Positions 36,449 to 44,956 are shown, numbered from the stretch's first letter. The stretch: DNA of 64,000 nucleotides from Oerskovia enterophila (GCF_001692445.1 NZ_MAQA01000012.1:28984-92983), one strand, 5' to 3'. Notes: a model not told the origin generated them from the letters alone. Numbers and translations are program-made.

Positions 36449-36760
36449 ATGACGAGCGAGTACTTCCAGCGTGTTCGGTGGATCCACGGCAGCGCCAACG
36501 ACCCGGTGGTTCTGTGGGCGCACGTGGTCGGAGGGTGGGAGGCGCGCAAGGTCGACGAGTTCGCCGACGGGAGTCTGACGTGGGCGGACGAGGACCACGA
36601 GTCTGACAGCACCGGCCTCGGGTTGATCCCTGTGCCGCTTCCGGCACAGATCGCGGAAGATCCCCAGTTCGTGGTCGCGCTCGTCGAGCAGTCGGAGTTC
36701 GAGGCGGTCTGGCACTCAGCCCGCGTGGGCTCCAGTGTCAGGTGGTTCAGGCCGGAGTGA
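36449..36760 (+). CDS. DUF6881 domain protein
   Basis: Protein of 103 residues matching the DUF6881 pattern: YFQRVRWIHGSANDPVVLWAHV, GWEARKVDEFADGSLTWAD, TGLGLIPVPLPAQIAEDPQF and EFEAVWHSARVG. Function unknown; small single-domain proteins of this sort often occur beside toxin or immunity genes, but no toxin is seen here. ATG 36449 follows GGGAG about nine bases upstream. Its local GC content is lower than that of its neighbours. The 3' end overlaps the convergent hypothetical gene by 14 bases. Both lie within an insertion bounded by direct repeats, suggesting acquisition. Confidence 0.75.
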   Translation: MTSEYFQRVRWIHGSANDPVVLWAHVVGGWEARKVDEFADGSLTWADEDHESDSTGLGLIPVPLPAQIAEDPQFVVALVEQSEFEAVWHSARVGSSVRWFRPE

Positions 36761-37067
36761 TCGTGAGGCGTGCAGGTTCGGGAAGCTCGGTCGGCCTGTC
36801 GTCGCTGACCCCGACCCATTCGATGCCGCCGAGCTCGCCGTCGATCAGATAGAGGAACAGGCTGTCGAAGGAGCCGGCCACGGTCGCGTTCACCATGACA
36901 CGCATCCCGGTGCCGGGCCGGAAATCGATCGAGGGGCAGCCGCAACCGCACGTGCCGGACACCACGGTGCGCCGGGCTGCACGGCGAAGCTCGGCAGCCC
37001 CGTCCACGTCGACGGACAGCAGAGTGTCGAGCACGCTGCGCTCGCGGTCCGTGAGAGGCCTGGTCAT
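36747..37067 (-). CDS. Hypothetical protein with a CGCGCP motif
   Basis: Protein of 106 residues that I do not recognise. It starts MTRPLTDRERSVLDTLLSVD, has a small Cys cluster GTCGCGCPSIDF in the middle that could bind a metal, and a C-terminal beta-rich part FLYLIDGELGGIEWVGVSDD ending in LTITPA. Related short proteins occur in actinobacteria without assigned function. ATG 37067 has GACAGT seven bases upstream, consistent with a leaderless transcript. Convergent with and overlapping the DUF6881 gene; both are within the direct-repeat-bounded cassette. Confidence 0.7.
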   Translation of the reverse strand: MTRPLTDRERSVLDTLLSVDVDGAAELRRAARRTVVSGTCGCGCPSIDFRPGTGMRVMVNATVAGSFDSLFLYLIDGELGGIEWVGVSDDRPTELPEPARLTITPA

Positions 37068-37132
37068 GCGGGCAACTGTCGCACGGCTCCGGCTCCGGCT
37101 CTCGACGGGACGACACGGGCTCGTGATGTCCC

Positions 37133-38089
37133 TCAGCCCAGCAGGCGCTCGCAGGCCTCGAGCAGCCGGGAGCGCAGCACGGCCGAGCGCTCGGCGAACC
37201 CGCGCTGCAGCCGCACGTACTCGGCCTTCCCCTCGGGCGTCTCGATGGCCACGGGCGCCTCGCCGTAGGACGAGACGTCGTAGGGGCTCGCCCTCATGTC
37301 GACCCACCGGATATCCCGAGCGAGCTCGAACGCGTCGAGGACCAGACCGCTCGGCACCGCGGGGGACAGCTTGGTCGCCCACTTGTAGAGGTCCATGTTC
37401 GCGTGCAGGCAGCCTGGTTGCTCGAGCGCCGGCTGAGTCTCCCGGGTGGGCTGCAGCCGGTTGAGGCTCACGGCCTCCGGGGTGAAGAAGCGGAACGCGT
37501 CGAAGTGCGAGCACCGCACCGGGTGCGACGCGACGACCTCGTCCGTCCCCTGTGCCCCGAGCCGCAGCGGCAGCGGGTGGCGGTGGTCACGCCCCTCGGC
37601 GTGGTCGCGGTAGACCATGGCCCACTCGTGCAGCCCGAAGCACCCGAGCGTCGCCGGGCGCGACGCCGTAGCAGCGAGCAGCTCGCGCGCGTAGCGCACG
37701 GTGTCGCCCCGGTCGGCGAGGAACGCCTCGACGTCGAGGCTCACCCGGCCGGCCGCGTCGGCCCGGTGCCACCGCCAGTCCGCACGCTCGGCGAGAAGGG
37801 GAGCGACGTCGTCGGGCGTGCCCTCCTTGCCGGGAGCGAGCGCGACGCCCGCACCCGGGTGCCAGCGGCGCAGCTGAGCCGGGCGCGTGGGGTAGTAGGT
37901 GAAGAGGAAGTCCTCGACCGCGTGCTTCTCGCCCTGGGCCTTGCGCTCGCGCCAGCCCGCGGTCAGGGCGTCGGCACGCGTGGCGTGCGCCGCAGCGAGC
38001 GGGAGCCACGTGTCGCTGTCCAGGACCTGCCCGACGGCGCCGCGCACCTCGGGCGCGAGGGCGCGGTCGGAGACGTCGAGGGAGGGCAT
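37133..38089 (-). CDS. Conserved actinobacterial protein, often labelled 3-methyladenine DNA glycosylase
   Basis: Protein of 318 residues with the segments AAHATRADALTAGWRERKAQGEKHAVEDFLFTYYPTRPAQLRRWHPG, YARELLAATASRPATLGCFGLHEWAMVYR, HPVRCSHFDAFRFFTPEA, QPGCLHANMDLYKWATKLSP and a basic C-terminal helix. This whole-length pattern is common in actinobacteria, where it is usually annotated as 3-methyladenine DNA glycosylase; I see no HhH-GPD or AlkA motif, so the activity is unproven. ATG 38089 has TACCCT six bases upstream (leaderless type). The last 28 codons are duplicated about 830 bp downstream at 36301-36386. Confidence 0.75.
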   Translation of the reverse strand: MPSLDVSDRALAPEVRGAVGQVLDSDTWLPLAAAHATRADALTAGWRERKAQGEKHAVEDFLFTYYPTRPAQLRRWHPGAGVALAPGKEGTPDDVAPLLAERADWRWHRADAAGRVSLDVEAFLADRGDTVRYARELLAATASRPATLGCFGLHEWAMVYRDHAEGRDHRHPLPLRLGAQGTDEVVASHPVRCSHFDAFRFFTPEAVSLNRLQPTRETQPALEQPGCLHANMDLYKWATKLSPAVPSGLVLDAFELARDIRWVDMRASPYDVSSYGEAPVAIETPEGKAEYVRLQRGFAERSAVLRSRLLEACERLLG

Positions 38090-38249
38090 GGTCCCAGGGT
38101 AGGTGGCTCGGCGAGCGAAGTTCACCCCACCAGCAGGAGCGGAAGGGCGCGAGGACACGAGAACATGGCACCAGGGTCCAGCAATCGCGCCGGACCGCAG
38201 GGGGGTCGGTGACGGCCCACGACAGCGGCCACCGGTCGCAAGGAGAGCC

Positions 38250-39251
38250 ATGTCTCAGCCGCCGTACGGACAGCCGCAGCCTCCGGCCCCGGATGACCCG
38301 CAACAGCCCGGCCCCGCATACCCCGGTCAGCCGGACCCTTCTGGGCAGGGCGCGTACCCCGGTCAGCCCGCCGCGTACCCGGGCCAGCCCGGAACCTATC
38401 CCGGCGAGCAGGCGGGCTACCCCGGCCAGCCGACCGGACCCGGCCAGTACGGACAAGGCCCCGGGTACGGCGCGCAGCCCCCGGCGCAGCAGGGGTCGTC
38501 GGGCCTGGCGATCACGGGCTTCGTGCTCGCGCTCCTCGGCCTCGTCCTGTGCCTCATCCCGGTCGTCAACATCTTCGGCGGGATCCTCGCGTTCGCCGGA
38601 CTGGTCCTCGGGATCGTCGGCCTCGTGAAGGCCTCGAAGGGTGCTCCGGGCAAGGGCCTGTCCATCGCTGCGATCATCATCGCGGTCGTGGCGGGCATCG
38701 GGGTGATCGTCTCCAACGCGATCTTCATCTCGGCAGTCGACAGCGCCGTCAACGACGTGGCGACCGAGTCGGTCGAGGAGGTCGCCCCCGAGGCGCCCGC
38801 CGACGAGGACGCCGCGGTCGACGAGGCCCCCGCCGACCCGGCTCCCGAGGACGTCCCCGCCCTCGCGCTCGCCTTCGGGGAGACAGCGACGTTCGAGGAC
38901 GGCCTCGCCGTCGCAGCGAGCGTCCCCGCGGCGTACACCCCGTCCGAGTGGGCCGCCGGCGCCGAGGGGTTCACGCAGTTCGTCCGCATCGACATCACGC
39001 TGACGAACGGCACCGACGAGGCGTTCGACCCGACCCTCACGTACACGACCCTCTCTTCGGCCGGGGTCGAGGGGTCGCAGATCTTCGACTCCCAGAACGG
39101 GTTGGAGGGAGGACCGACGACGTCGCTCCTTCCTGGTCAGTCGGTCACTTTCCCAGTCGCGTTCGGGGTGAACGACCCGGCGGACCTCACCCTGGAGGTC
39201 AGCCCCGGAGCGTTCGAGTACGACTCGGTCATCTTCTCGACGGCTCCCTGA
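38250..39251 (+). CDS. DUF4190 membrane protein with DUF4352-like domain
   Basis: Protein of 333 residues. Residues 1-75 are a Pro/Gly/Gln/Tyr-rich tail with repeated YPGQP units, typical of actinobacterial DUF4190 proteins. Two hydrophobic segments follow (about 85-130, GLAITGFVLALLGLVLCLIPVV, and 140-165), then an acidic Asp/Glu/Ala/Pro linker and a C-terminal beta domain like DUF4352/MPT63 (FGETATFEDGLAVAAS, FVRIDITLTNGTDEAFDPTL, LLPGQSVTFPVAFGV). Probably membrane-anchored with the last domain outside. ATG 38250 follows AAGGAGAG. Function unknown. A second protein with a related layout is at 53717-54517. Confidence 0.85.
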   Translation: MSQPPYGQPQPPAPDDPQQPGPAYPGQPDPSGQGAYPGQPAAYPGQPGTYPGEQAGYPGQPTGPGQYGQGPGYGAQPPAQQGSSGLAITGFVLALLGLVLCLIPVVNIFGGILAFAGLVLGIVGLVKASKGAPGKGLSIAAIIIAVVAGIGVIVSNAIFISAVDSAVNDVATESVEEVAPEAPADEDAAVDEAPADPAPEDVPALALAFGETATFEDGLAVAASVPAAYTPSEWAAGAEGFTQFVRIDITLTNGTDEAFDPTLTYTTLSSAGVEGSQIFDSQNGLEGGPTTSLLPGQSVTFPVAFGVNDPADLTLEVSPGAFEYDSVIFSTAP

Positions 39252-39278
39252 GCAGGGGGCCGCCGGTCGCGCCACGGC

Positions 39279-39653
39279 TCAGGACGCGGCCGGCCCCTCC
39301 TGCGCGCCAGGCTCTTCCCCTGCGGGCACCTGCTGCCACGGCCAGCGGCCCGTGATCTCGAGCTCGAGCGAGAAGCTGAGGAACGTCCGGATGAGGACGA
39401 TCGCCGCGAGCACCCCGACGCTCTCGAGCGTCGGGGTGATGGCGACCGTCCGGATGATGTCGGCCGCGACCAGCAGCTCGAGCCCGAGCAGGATCGACCT
39501 GCCGAGGCGGCGCCGGAACAACCGGTAGACGTTGCCCTCATGGCGCCGGGTTGCCGACAGGAACGTCGCGTACAGGGCGCCGACCACGATCGCGGCGACC
39601 CCTGCGGCGTCGACCACCTTGCCGACGACCTCGATCACCTCGGCGAACGTCAT
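39279..39653 (-). CDS. DUF1622 membrane protein
   Basis: Small membrane protein of 124 residues with three hydrophobic segments: VIEVVGKVVDAAGVAAIVVGAL, LGRSILLGLELLVAADIIRTVAI and VGVLAAIVLIRTFLSFSLELEI. The basic RRRLGRSILLGLELLVAADIIRT stretch and the SFSLELEITGRWPW end are typical of DUF1622. The function is not known. ATG 39653 is preceded by TAGGCT at six bases with no Shine-Dalgarno, one of the clearest leaderless arrangements in the window. It converges with the DUF4190 gene. Confidence 0.88.
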   Translation of the reverse strand: MTFAEVIEVVGKVVDAAGVAAIVVGALYATFLSATRRHEGNVYRLFRRRLGRSILLGLELLVAADIIRTVAITPTLESVGVLAAIVLIRTFLSFSLELEITGRWPWQQVPAGEEPGAQEGPAAS

Positions 39654-39774
39654 GAGCCGAGCCTAGGACGGAACGGCCCGGCGGGCCGGGCGAGAGCGTC
39701 GGGGGAGCGCCGGGGTGCACCGGGGCGTCCCGGTCGACCGCGTCAGGCCGGCAGCGGTGCACGGAGCCTCGACC

Positions 39775-40551
39775 TCACGAGGGGGTCGGCAGCGTGAGGA
39801 TCTCGGCCCCCTCGTCGGTGATCGCGATCGTGTGCTCGCTGTGTGCGGTCCGGCAGCCCGTCGCACTACGGAGCGTCCATCCGTCCGCATCGGTGACGAG
39901 CTCCGCGGTGTCCTCCATGACCCACGGTTCGAGCGCGAGCAGCAGGCCGGGGCGCAACCTGTACCCCCGGCCGGGACGCCCCGTGTTCGCGACGTGAGGG
40001 TCCTGGTGCATGGTCGACCCGATCCCGTGCCCACCGAACTCGGTGTTGATCGGGTACCCCGCCTCGCTGAGGACCGAGCCGATGGCGTGCGAGATGTCAC
40101 CGACACGGGCCCCGGGCCGCGCGGCCGCGACACCGGCGGCCAGGGCCCGTTCGGTCGCCCCGATGAGCGCGACGCTCTCGGGAGGTTCCGAGCCCCCCAC
40201 GACGAAGCTGAGGGCGGAGTCCGCAGCGACCCCGCCCAGCGACACGGCGAGGTCGAGCGTCAGCAGGTCGCCGTCGGCGAGCGTGTAGTCGTGCGGCATC
40301 CCGTGCAGCACGGCGTCGTTGACGGCCGTGCACACGTAGTGGCCGAACGGTCCCCGCCCGAACGACGGGGCGTAGTCGACGTAGCAGGACTGCGCTCCCG
40401 CCTCGGTGATCATGGCCTGCGCCCACCGGTCGACGTCCAGGAGGTTCGTGCCGACGGTGCTGCGGGCCTTGAGGGTCTGCAGGACGTGGGCGACCAGGGC
40501 GCCCGTCTCGCGTGCCTGGGCGAGCTCGGTGGGGTTCAGGATCTCGATCAT
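39775..40551 (-). CDS. map: Type I methionine aminopeptidase
   Basis: Removes the N-terminal Met from nascent proteins. The 258-residue product has all dimetal ligands in context: LTLDLAVSLGGVAADSALSF (two Asp), GHGIG (His), LEPWVM (Glu) and SEHTIAI (Glu), plus the YPINTEFGGHGIGSTMHQDPHVAN loop. It is shorter and more diverged from the usual housekeeping enzyme, which in actinobacteria lies near secY-adk, so this is likely an accessory paralogue. ATG 40551 follows GAGAGAGG. It is divergent from an XRE regulator across an inverted repeat that overlaps its -10 (TATAGT on the minus strand, about 40583-40578). Confidence 0.93.
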   Translation of the reverse strand: MIEILNPTELAQARETGALVAHVLQTLKARSTVGTNLLDVDRWAQAMITEAGAQSCYVDYAPSFGRGPFGHYVCTAVNDAVLHGMPHDYTLADGDLLTLDLAVSLGGVAADSALSFVVGGSEPPESVALIGATERALAAGVAAARPGARVGDISHAIGSVLSEAGYPINTEFGGHGIGSTMHQDPHVANTGRPGRGYRLRPGLLLALEPWVMEDTAELVTDADGWTLRSATGCRTAHSEHTIAITDEGAEILTLPTPS

Positions 40552-40581
40552 GGAGTGCCTCTCTCGTGTTTCCGATAACTA

Positions 40582-40603
40582 TACCGGTCATATCATCCCG
40601 GTA
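40582..40603. promoter_or_regulatory. Candidate XRE operator in the map-XRE promoter region
   Basis: TACCGG-N10-CCGGTA is a 22-bp inverted repeat placed between the minus-strand -10 (TATAGT) of map and the plus-strand -10 (TAGAAT, 40605-40610) of the XRE gene, ideal for a repressor of both. Confidence 0.5.
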
Positions 40604-40617
40604 CTAGAATCGGCACC

Positions 40618-40920
40618 ATGGTCAGGTTGCCCCTCACACCAGCCGAGGTCGAGCGCGGACAGCGTCTCGGCGCCCTCCTGCGTCGGGCCAGGGGGGATCG
40701 CTCGATGCTCGAGGTAGCGCTCGACGCCCGCGTCTCGCCCGAGACCCTCCGGAAGATCGAGACGGGCCGGGTCGCGACCCCTGCCTTCCCGACCGTCGCT
40801 GCGATCGCCGACGTCCTCGGCCTCTCGCTCGACGCCGTCTGGGCAGAGGTCACCCAGGCGGAACCTGGCGCTCAGGGGGCCGGAGCGCGCGAGGGCGCGC
40901 GCGAACGGTGGGCCTCCTAG
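40618..40920 (+). CDS. XRE-family helix-turn-helix regulator
   Basis: Small DNA-binding protein of 100 residues. The helix-turn-helix spans about residues 12-65: GQRLGALLRRARGDRSMLEVALDARVSPETLRKIETGRVATPAFPTVAAIADVLGLSLDAVW. The C-terminal tail is low complexity. TAGAAT at 40605-40610 ends seven bases before ATG 40618, so the mRNA is almost certainly leaderless. Pairing of such a regulator with a methionine aminopeptidase is seen in other actinobacteria and suggests that it represses the aminopeptidase and itself. Confidence 0.92.
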   Translation: MVRLPLTPAEVERGQRLGALLRRARGDRSMLEVALDARVSPETLRKIETGRVATPAFPTVAAIADVLGLSLDAVWAEVTQAEPGAQGAGAREGARERWAS

Positions 40921-40934
40921 GCGTCAGGCCGTAC

Positions 40935-41315
40935 CTACTCGGTCGCGTCGAGGAACGACTGGGCCAGGCGCTTCGGTGCCCGCGCCAGCCACGCGTCCTC
41001 GACGAGCTCCTCGAGCTCGGGGACCGCGACCAGGTCGAGGCGAGCCAGGACGATCGGGTAGCCCGCGAAGTGGGTCGTCGTGAAGAACGTGCCGGGCTCG
41101 TCGCCCACGAGGGCGAGCTTCTCGCCCTCGTGGGCGACGTAGAACGCGAGGGGAGCGGCGTCCGGCGCCAGGTCGCCCAGCTCGTCGAGGTCCCGACGGC
41201 GCAACGGCCTCTCCCACACGAAGCTCCGGCCGTGCACGGCCCACTCGCGCGGCCGGCGCTCCTCGGTGTCGGGGAGGACCGACGCGACCCGACCGACGTC
41301 GTCCCAGGTGGCCAT
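40935..41315 (-). CDS. MmcQ/YjbR family protein
   Basis: Protein of 126 residues of the MmcQ/YjbR fold (CyaY-like DNA-binding fold). Typical features are the N-terminal MATWDDVGRVASVLPDTEER, the WAVHGRSFVWERPLRRRDLDEL strand, FYVAHEGEKLALVGDEPGTFFTTTHFAGYPIVLARL and the C-terminal ELEELVEDAWLARAPKRLAQSFL. ATG 41315 has TAGCGT seven bases upstream and no Shine-Dalgarno. Fourteen bases separate its stop from the convergent XRE gene. The function is unknown. Confidence 0.88.
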   Translation of the reverse strand: MATWDDVGRVASVLPDTEERRPREWAVHGRSFVWERPLRRRDLDELGDLAPDAAPLAFYVAHEGEKLALVGDEPGTFFTTTHFAGYPIVLARLDLVAVPELEELVEDAWLARAPKRLAQSFLDATE

Positions 41316-41347
41316 GCCTCCGACGCTACGCCTGGCCGGCCCGGATG

Positions 41348-44300
41348 TCAGAGCGTCGACCTCGCCGCGGCCTCGTCCTTCTCGGTGGCCCCGGGGGCGA
41401 CGCTCTCGACGAGCACCACGAGCGTCTGGTTGATGCGCTCGAGCTGGCGCAGCACGACGTCCTCGTTGCGAGTCGTGGGCCCGGTCGGGTCGTAGTCGGC
41501 GCTGACGTCGAGGTTCTCCTCGACCTTGGTCGGGAGCCTGTCGGCGAGCGCGGCGCGGAGGGCGCCGATGTTGTGGCTCGTGGTGCGGCGCAGGTTCTCC
41601 CAGTCCTCGGACGTGAGGTCGCCCCCCGCCTCGATCATGCGCTCGACCGCGTGCGCGAGATGGCGGGTGTAGTAGGTCAGGGACCAGACGGCCGTGAGGC
41701 GCCCCTCGATGCCGTCGACCTCGAGCGAGCCCGACGTCCGACGCAGCGGCGCGGCCGTGGCGTTGACCTGCCGGACGTCCTTGTTGATGACGAGGAGCCG
41801 CTTGTCGATGGCCTTCCTCGAGATCTTGCTCCCGCCCTCGAGCCGCTCGAGGCCCGCGACGATCACGATCTCGATGTCCGTGACCAGCTGGGTGATGTCC
41901 TTGTTGAGCTTGGTGCGCGTGTGCGTCGGGAAGACGAACCATGCGACGAGCAGAGCGACCACGGCCCCGAAGAGCGTCTCCAGGATCCTGATCTCGAGCG
42001 CCTGCGTGGTGAGCCGTCCGAGGAACTCGTACAGGAGCGCGAAGATCATGGTGGTCCAGAAGTTCGACACCGCAGGTGAGACCGGCCGGTAGTACGTCGA
42101 GGCGAACACCGCGAGGGCCAGCAGCGGCACGATGATCGCGGGGTCTGCTCCCGTCCAGATCGCGATGCCGAAGCCCACGGCTGCACCGACGACGGTGCCC
42201 GTGATGCGCTGGGCGCCCTTGACGAACGTCTCGCCGTCCGTGCCGCCCAGCACCTGGTACGCCGCGAGCGTCGCCCAGTACTGGTGGGTCGCGGACACGG
42301 CCTCGCCGACGCCGAGCGCCGCGCCCGTCGCCACGGCGACCTGTGCGGCCCGTCTCGTCATGGGCGACAGGGACTTCTTCCCGTCCGACGGTGGTGCGGA
42401 CGTCGCCAGCTCGTCGAGGCCCGCGTCGTCGACCTGTGCGTCGTCGGGATCGACCGTGGTGAGCGGGGGGGCGTCGGGGTCGAGGCCCGCGGTCTCGGCC
42501 GTCCGGAGCACGTCGGCCGCGCGGTAGAGCTCGTTGGTGGCCTGGTACAGCAGACGTGCTGCCTGGGGCCAGTCCGCCGGCGGGCGATCGTCCTGCCAGG
42601 GCGCGAGGTGGGGTGTGGTGGGGGTCGGCGCGGAGCCGTCGAGCGGCCGGGCCGCGATCTCCGCGAGGTGGGCCTGCAGCAGCTCGAGCCGGCCCGCGAG
42701 CCGGCCCCGGAGCTCGAGAGGGATCGCGGTACCCGTGACGTTGCGAGCCGCCGTCTTGAGGTTGACGGCGGCGAGCTCGGTGTCGAACACGTGCAGGCGC
42801 AGCTCGGCGCTGCGGGCAGGATCGAGGCCCGTCGCGTTCTCCTCGCCGGTCAGCTGGCCCGCGAGGAACGCGGCCCCACGGTGCAGCTCGCGCATGTCGA
42901 GGCTCACACGCTTGCGGATGTCGGGGTCCCAGCGCGCCCAGGACACGGCGTCGATGAGGGAGTCCATCGAGGCCACCAGGCGCTGACCGAAGCCTTCGAT
43001 GCCACCCTGCAGCACCTTGCGGGGGCGCTCGGGGAGGATCACGTAGTTCAGGAGGAACGCCCAGGCGATCGCGAGCGCGGCCGCGGTCACGTACAGGAGC
43101 ACGTCGGAGAGGTGCAGGCGCAGGATGAGCGCGAAGTAGTACGCCACGAACGTGACCTGGCCCAGGGCGCCCCAGCGTGGCCCGAACCGGCCGAGCCACA
43201 CCCCGAGCGTCGCGACGGACACCACGAGCACCGCGGTCCAGGCAGGGGAGTCGGAGACCAGCGCGCCGAGCGCGACCACGAGGCTGATCGGCACGATCAG
43301 CAGGATGCTGGTGATCTTGCGCCCGCGCAGCGTCTTGTCGACCGAGATGCCGGTGCTGAGCATGGCCACGAACCCGCCGAACATCGCGGGTTGCATCCCG
43401 TCGCGCCCCGTGGCCTCGAACAGGAAGTACAAGGAGACGACGGCGGCGCTCGCGGCTAGCACGGAACGTCCGGCCGCGCGGAGGCGCGCGTAGCCGGGGT
43501 CGACGAGCGAGACGTGCTGGTCGACGAAGGTCTCCCAGCGCGAGAGCCGGCTGCGAGCGCCGCGGTCGCGGGGGCCGAGCGCCTCGACGACAGGGCCCGG
43601 GACGTCCTCCTCGAGGTTCTGGAGCGCCAGCGCGTCGTCGCTGTGCAGGATCGAGACCGGCTTGTCGGTGACGATGATCGGCTGGTAGTCCAGGTCCTGG
43701 CTGACCGCGAGCGTGATCTGCTGGGCTCGGTAGGCGAAGGGCAGCCACTCGGTGTAACGACGGTAGGAGTCGTCGAGGTCGGTGAGCGGCTCGATCGCCG
43801 CGAGCTCCGCCATGTCGCGCTCCAGGTCCACGAAGCGGGTGACCCACTCGTCCCGCCGGCCGCGGTGCCGCTTCTCCTGCGCGAGGCGCGCGAACTCCTC
43901 GGCGCTCACGATCTCCGGGACGTCGACGCTCGACCAGCGCAGCCTCTTCTGCAGATACTCCCCGAACTCCAGGAACTGGAACGAGAGGGGTATCAGGTCC
44001 GGTTCGGTCGACGCGGTGTGCCCGGTCGGCAGGCCCCAGCGGAGGGCGCCGAGGGTGCCGCCCAGCATCCGGATCGCGTACGGGAGAGCGAACTGGTCGC
44101 GCCCGCTCTGGAAGTAGTAGGCAGCGTGGTGGAGCCGGATCCCGTCCGTGTAGCTCGAGAACGTGCTCGCGATCCCGTCGAGGTGCCCGTCGAGGCCGGT
44201 GGGCTGCCCCTGCTGGAAGTACGGGGCGAGGCTCGCGACGGCCGAGCCGGCGCCCCGCTCGGCGCTGAAGAACTGTGCCGACAGAGCGCGCAGGTCGCGG

Positions 44301-44788
44301 ATCACGTCGTAGACGCCGAGGAGGAAGGTCAGGATCAGCGAGACGAGGACGACGCCGGTGAGCGTCTCCGCGATGCTGAGGAAGCGCAGCACGTCCGTCT
44401 CGGCGGTCAGGGAGGATCCGCCGACCGTCGAGAGCTGCGCGGCGCTGAAGTACATCGCGTTGAAGAAGTCGAGGCTCGCCCCGGTGCCCGACACCGAGAA
44501 CGCCGTCTTGGTCATCTGGCCGTAGTAGATCAGCCCGAACCCGAGGATCACCCCGAACAGCCAGGCGATCACCGTGATCATGATCTGCAGCCCCGTGACC
44601 TGGCGCAGCGCGAGGGGGCGCCACCGCCTGGACATCCGGCGTGTGACGCGACGCAGCAGCCGCCACTGACCCGACGCGAGCGGCCCGGCGATGAATCCCG
44701 ACTCGTCGTAGTTCAGCGCGGTCAGGAAGACGTCGAGCAGGACGAGACCAAGAATGACGATTCCGAGGACGAGCCACACGGTTTCCAC
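41348..44788 (-). CDS. Giant FUSC-family membrane protein with potassium-channel-like N-terminus
   Basis: Membrane protein of 1146 residues. N-terminal part: helix at 5-25, helix at 68-90, a re-entrant pore-like segment AMYFSAAQLSTVGGSS (111-126) and a helix at 137-160, the layout of a two-helix ion-channel pore in which the TVGYGD selectivity filter has become STVGGS. A soluble region follows to about 430. Then come two FUSC-type (aromatic acid exporter-like) membrane blocks, about 435-605 and 770-930, separated and followed by cytosolic helical domains. FUSC proteins export aromatic acids or other anions. GTG 44788 is the start; TATAGC lies eight bases upstream and no Shine-Dalgarno is seen. 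Divergent from the urease operon. I know of no established family with this combination. Confidence 0.82.
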   Translation of the reverse strand: METVWLVLGIVILGLVLLDVFLTALNYDESGFIAGPLASGQWRLLRRVTRRMSRRWRPLALRQVTGLQIMITVIAWLFGVILGFGLIYYGQMTKTAFSVSGTGASLDFFNAMYFSAAQLSTVGGSSLTAETDVLRFLSIAETLTGVVLVSLILTFLLGVYDVIRDLRALSAQFFSAERGAGSAVASLAPYFQQGQPTGLDGHLDGIASTFSSYTDGIRLHHAAYYFQSGRDQFALPYAIRMLGGTLGALRWGLPTGHTASTEPDLIPLSFQFLEFGEYLQKRLRWSSVDVPEIVSAEEFARLAQEKRHRGRRDEWVTRFVDLERDMAELAAIEPLTDLDDSYRRYTEWLPFAYRAQQITLAVSQDLDYQPIIVTDKPVSILHSDDALALQNLEEDVPGPVVEALGPRDRGARSRLSRWETFVDQHVSLVDPGYARLRAAGRSVLAASAAVVSLYFLFEATGRDGMQPAMFGGFVAMLSTGISVDKTLRGRKITSILLIVPISLVVALGALVSDSPAWTAVLVVSVATLGVWLGRFGPRWGALGQVTFVAYYFALILRLHLSDVLLYVTAAALAIAWAFLLNYVILPERPRKVLQGGIEGFGQRLVASMDSLIDAVSWARWDPDIRKRVSLDMRELHRGAAFLAGQLTGEENATGLDPARSAELRLHVFDTELAAVNLKTAARNVTGTAIPLELRGRLAGRLELLQAHLAEIAARPLDGSAPTPTTPHLAPWQDDRPPADWPQAARLLYQATNELYRAADVLRTAETAGLDPDAPPLTTVDPDDAQVDDAGLDELATSAPPSDGKKSLSPMTRRAAQVAVATGAALGVGEAVSATHQYWATLAAYQVLGGTDGETFVKGAQRITGTVVGAAVGFGIAIWTGADPAIIVPLLALAVFASTYYRPVSPAVSNFWTTMIFALLYEFLGRLTTQALEIRILETLFGAVVALLVAWFVFPTHTRTKLNKDITQLVTDIEIVIVAGLERLEGGSKISRKAIDKRLLVINKDVRQVNATAAPLRRTSGSLEVDGIEGRLTAVWSLTYYTRHLAHAVERMIEAGGDLTSEDWENLRRTTSHNIGALRAALADRLPTKVEENLDVSADYDPTGPTTRNEDVVLRQLERINQTLVVLVESVAPGATEKDEAAARSTL

Positions 44789-44883
44789 GCGTTCAGGCTA
44801 TACGGGGCGTTCCGTTCCGGCCCGACAGGAATGTCCGGGTGCCTCGGCATGATCGTTTCGGGTGAATTGTGATGACGATCTGT

Positions 44884-44898
44884 TGCGACGACGTCGCA
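44884..44898. promoter_or_regulatory. Perfect 15-bp palindrome upstream of the urease operon
   Basis: TGCGAC-GAC-GTCGCA lies between the FUSC and urease genes, about 59 bases before the urease -35, in a locally AT-richer stretch. It could be an operator for nitrogen or nickel control; no regulator gene is adjacent. Confidence 0.4.
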
Positions 44899-44956
44899 TC
44901 TAGGTCGGGATTCACGGGCGATAAAACTCCTGCTCAGAGCCCTTTCTCTCCTCGGG

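Noticed and set aside
37133..38089. DNA repair glycosylase activity for the duplicated gene
   Set aside because: Only the customary label supports it; I see no glycosylase active-site motif, so it is recorded as a conserved protein with a doubtful name.
39775..40920. Toxin-antitoxin reading of the XRE gene and its neighbour
   Set aside because: The partner is a complete methionine aminopeptidase with all metal ligands, not a toxin, and the genes are divergent rather than in one operon.
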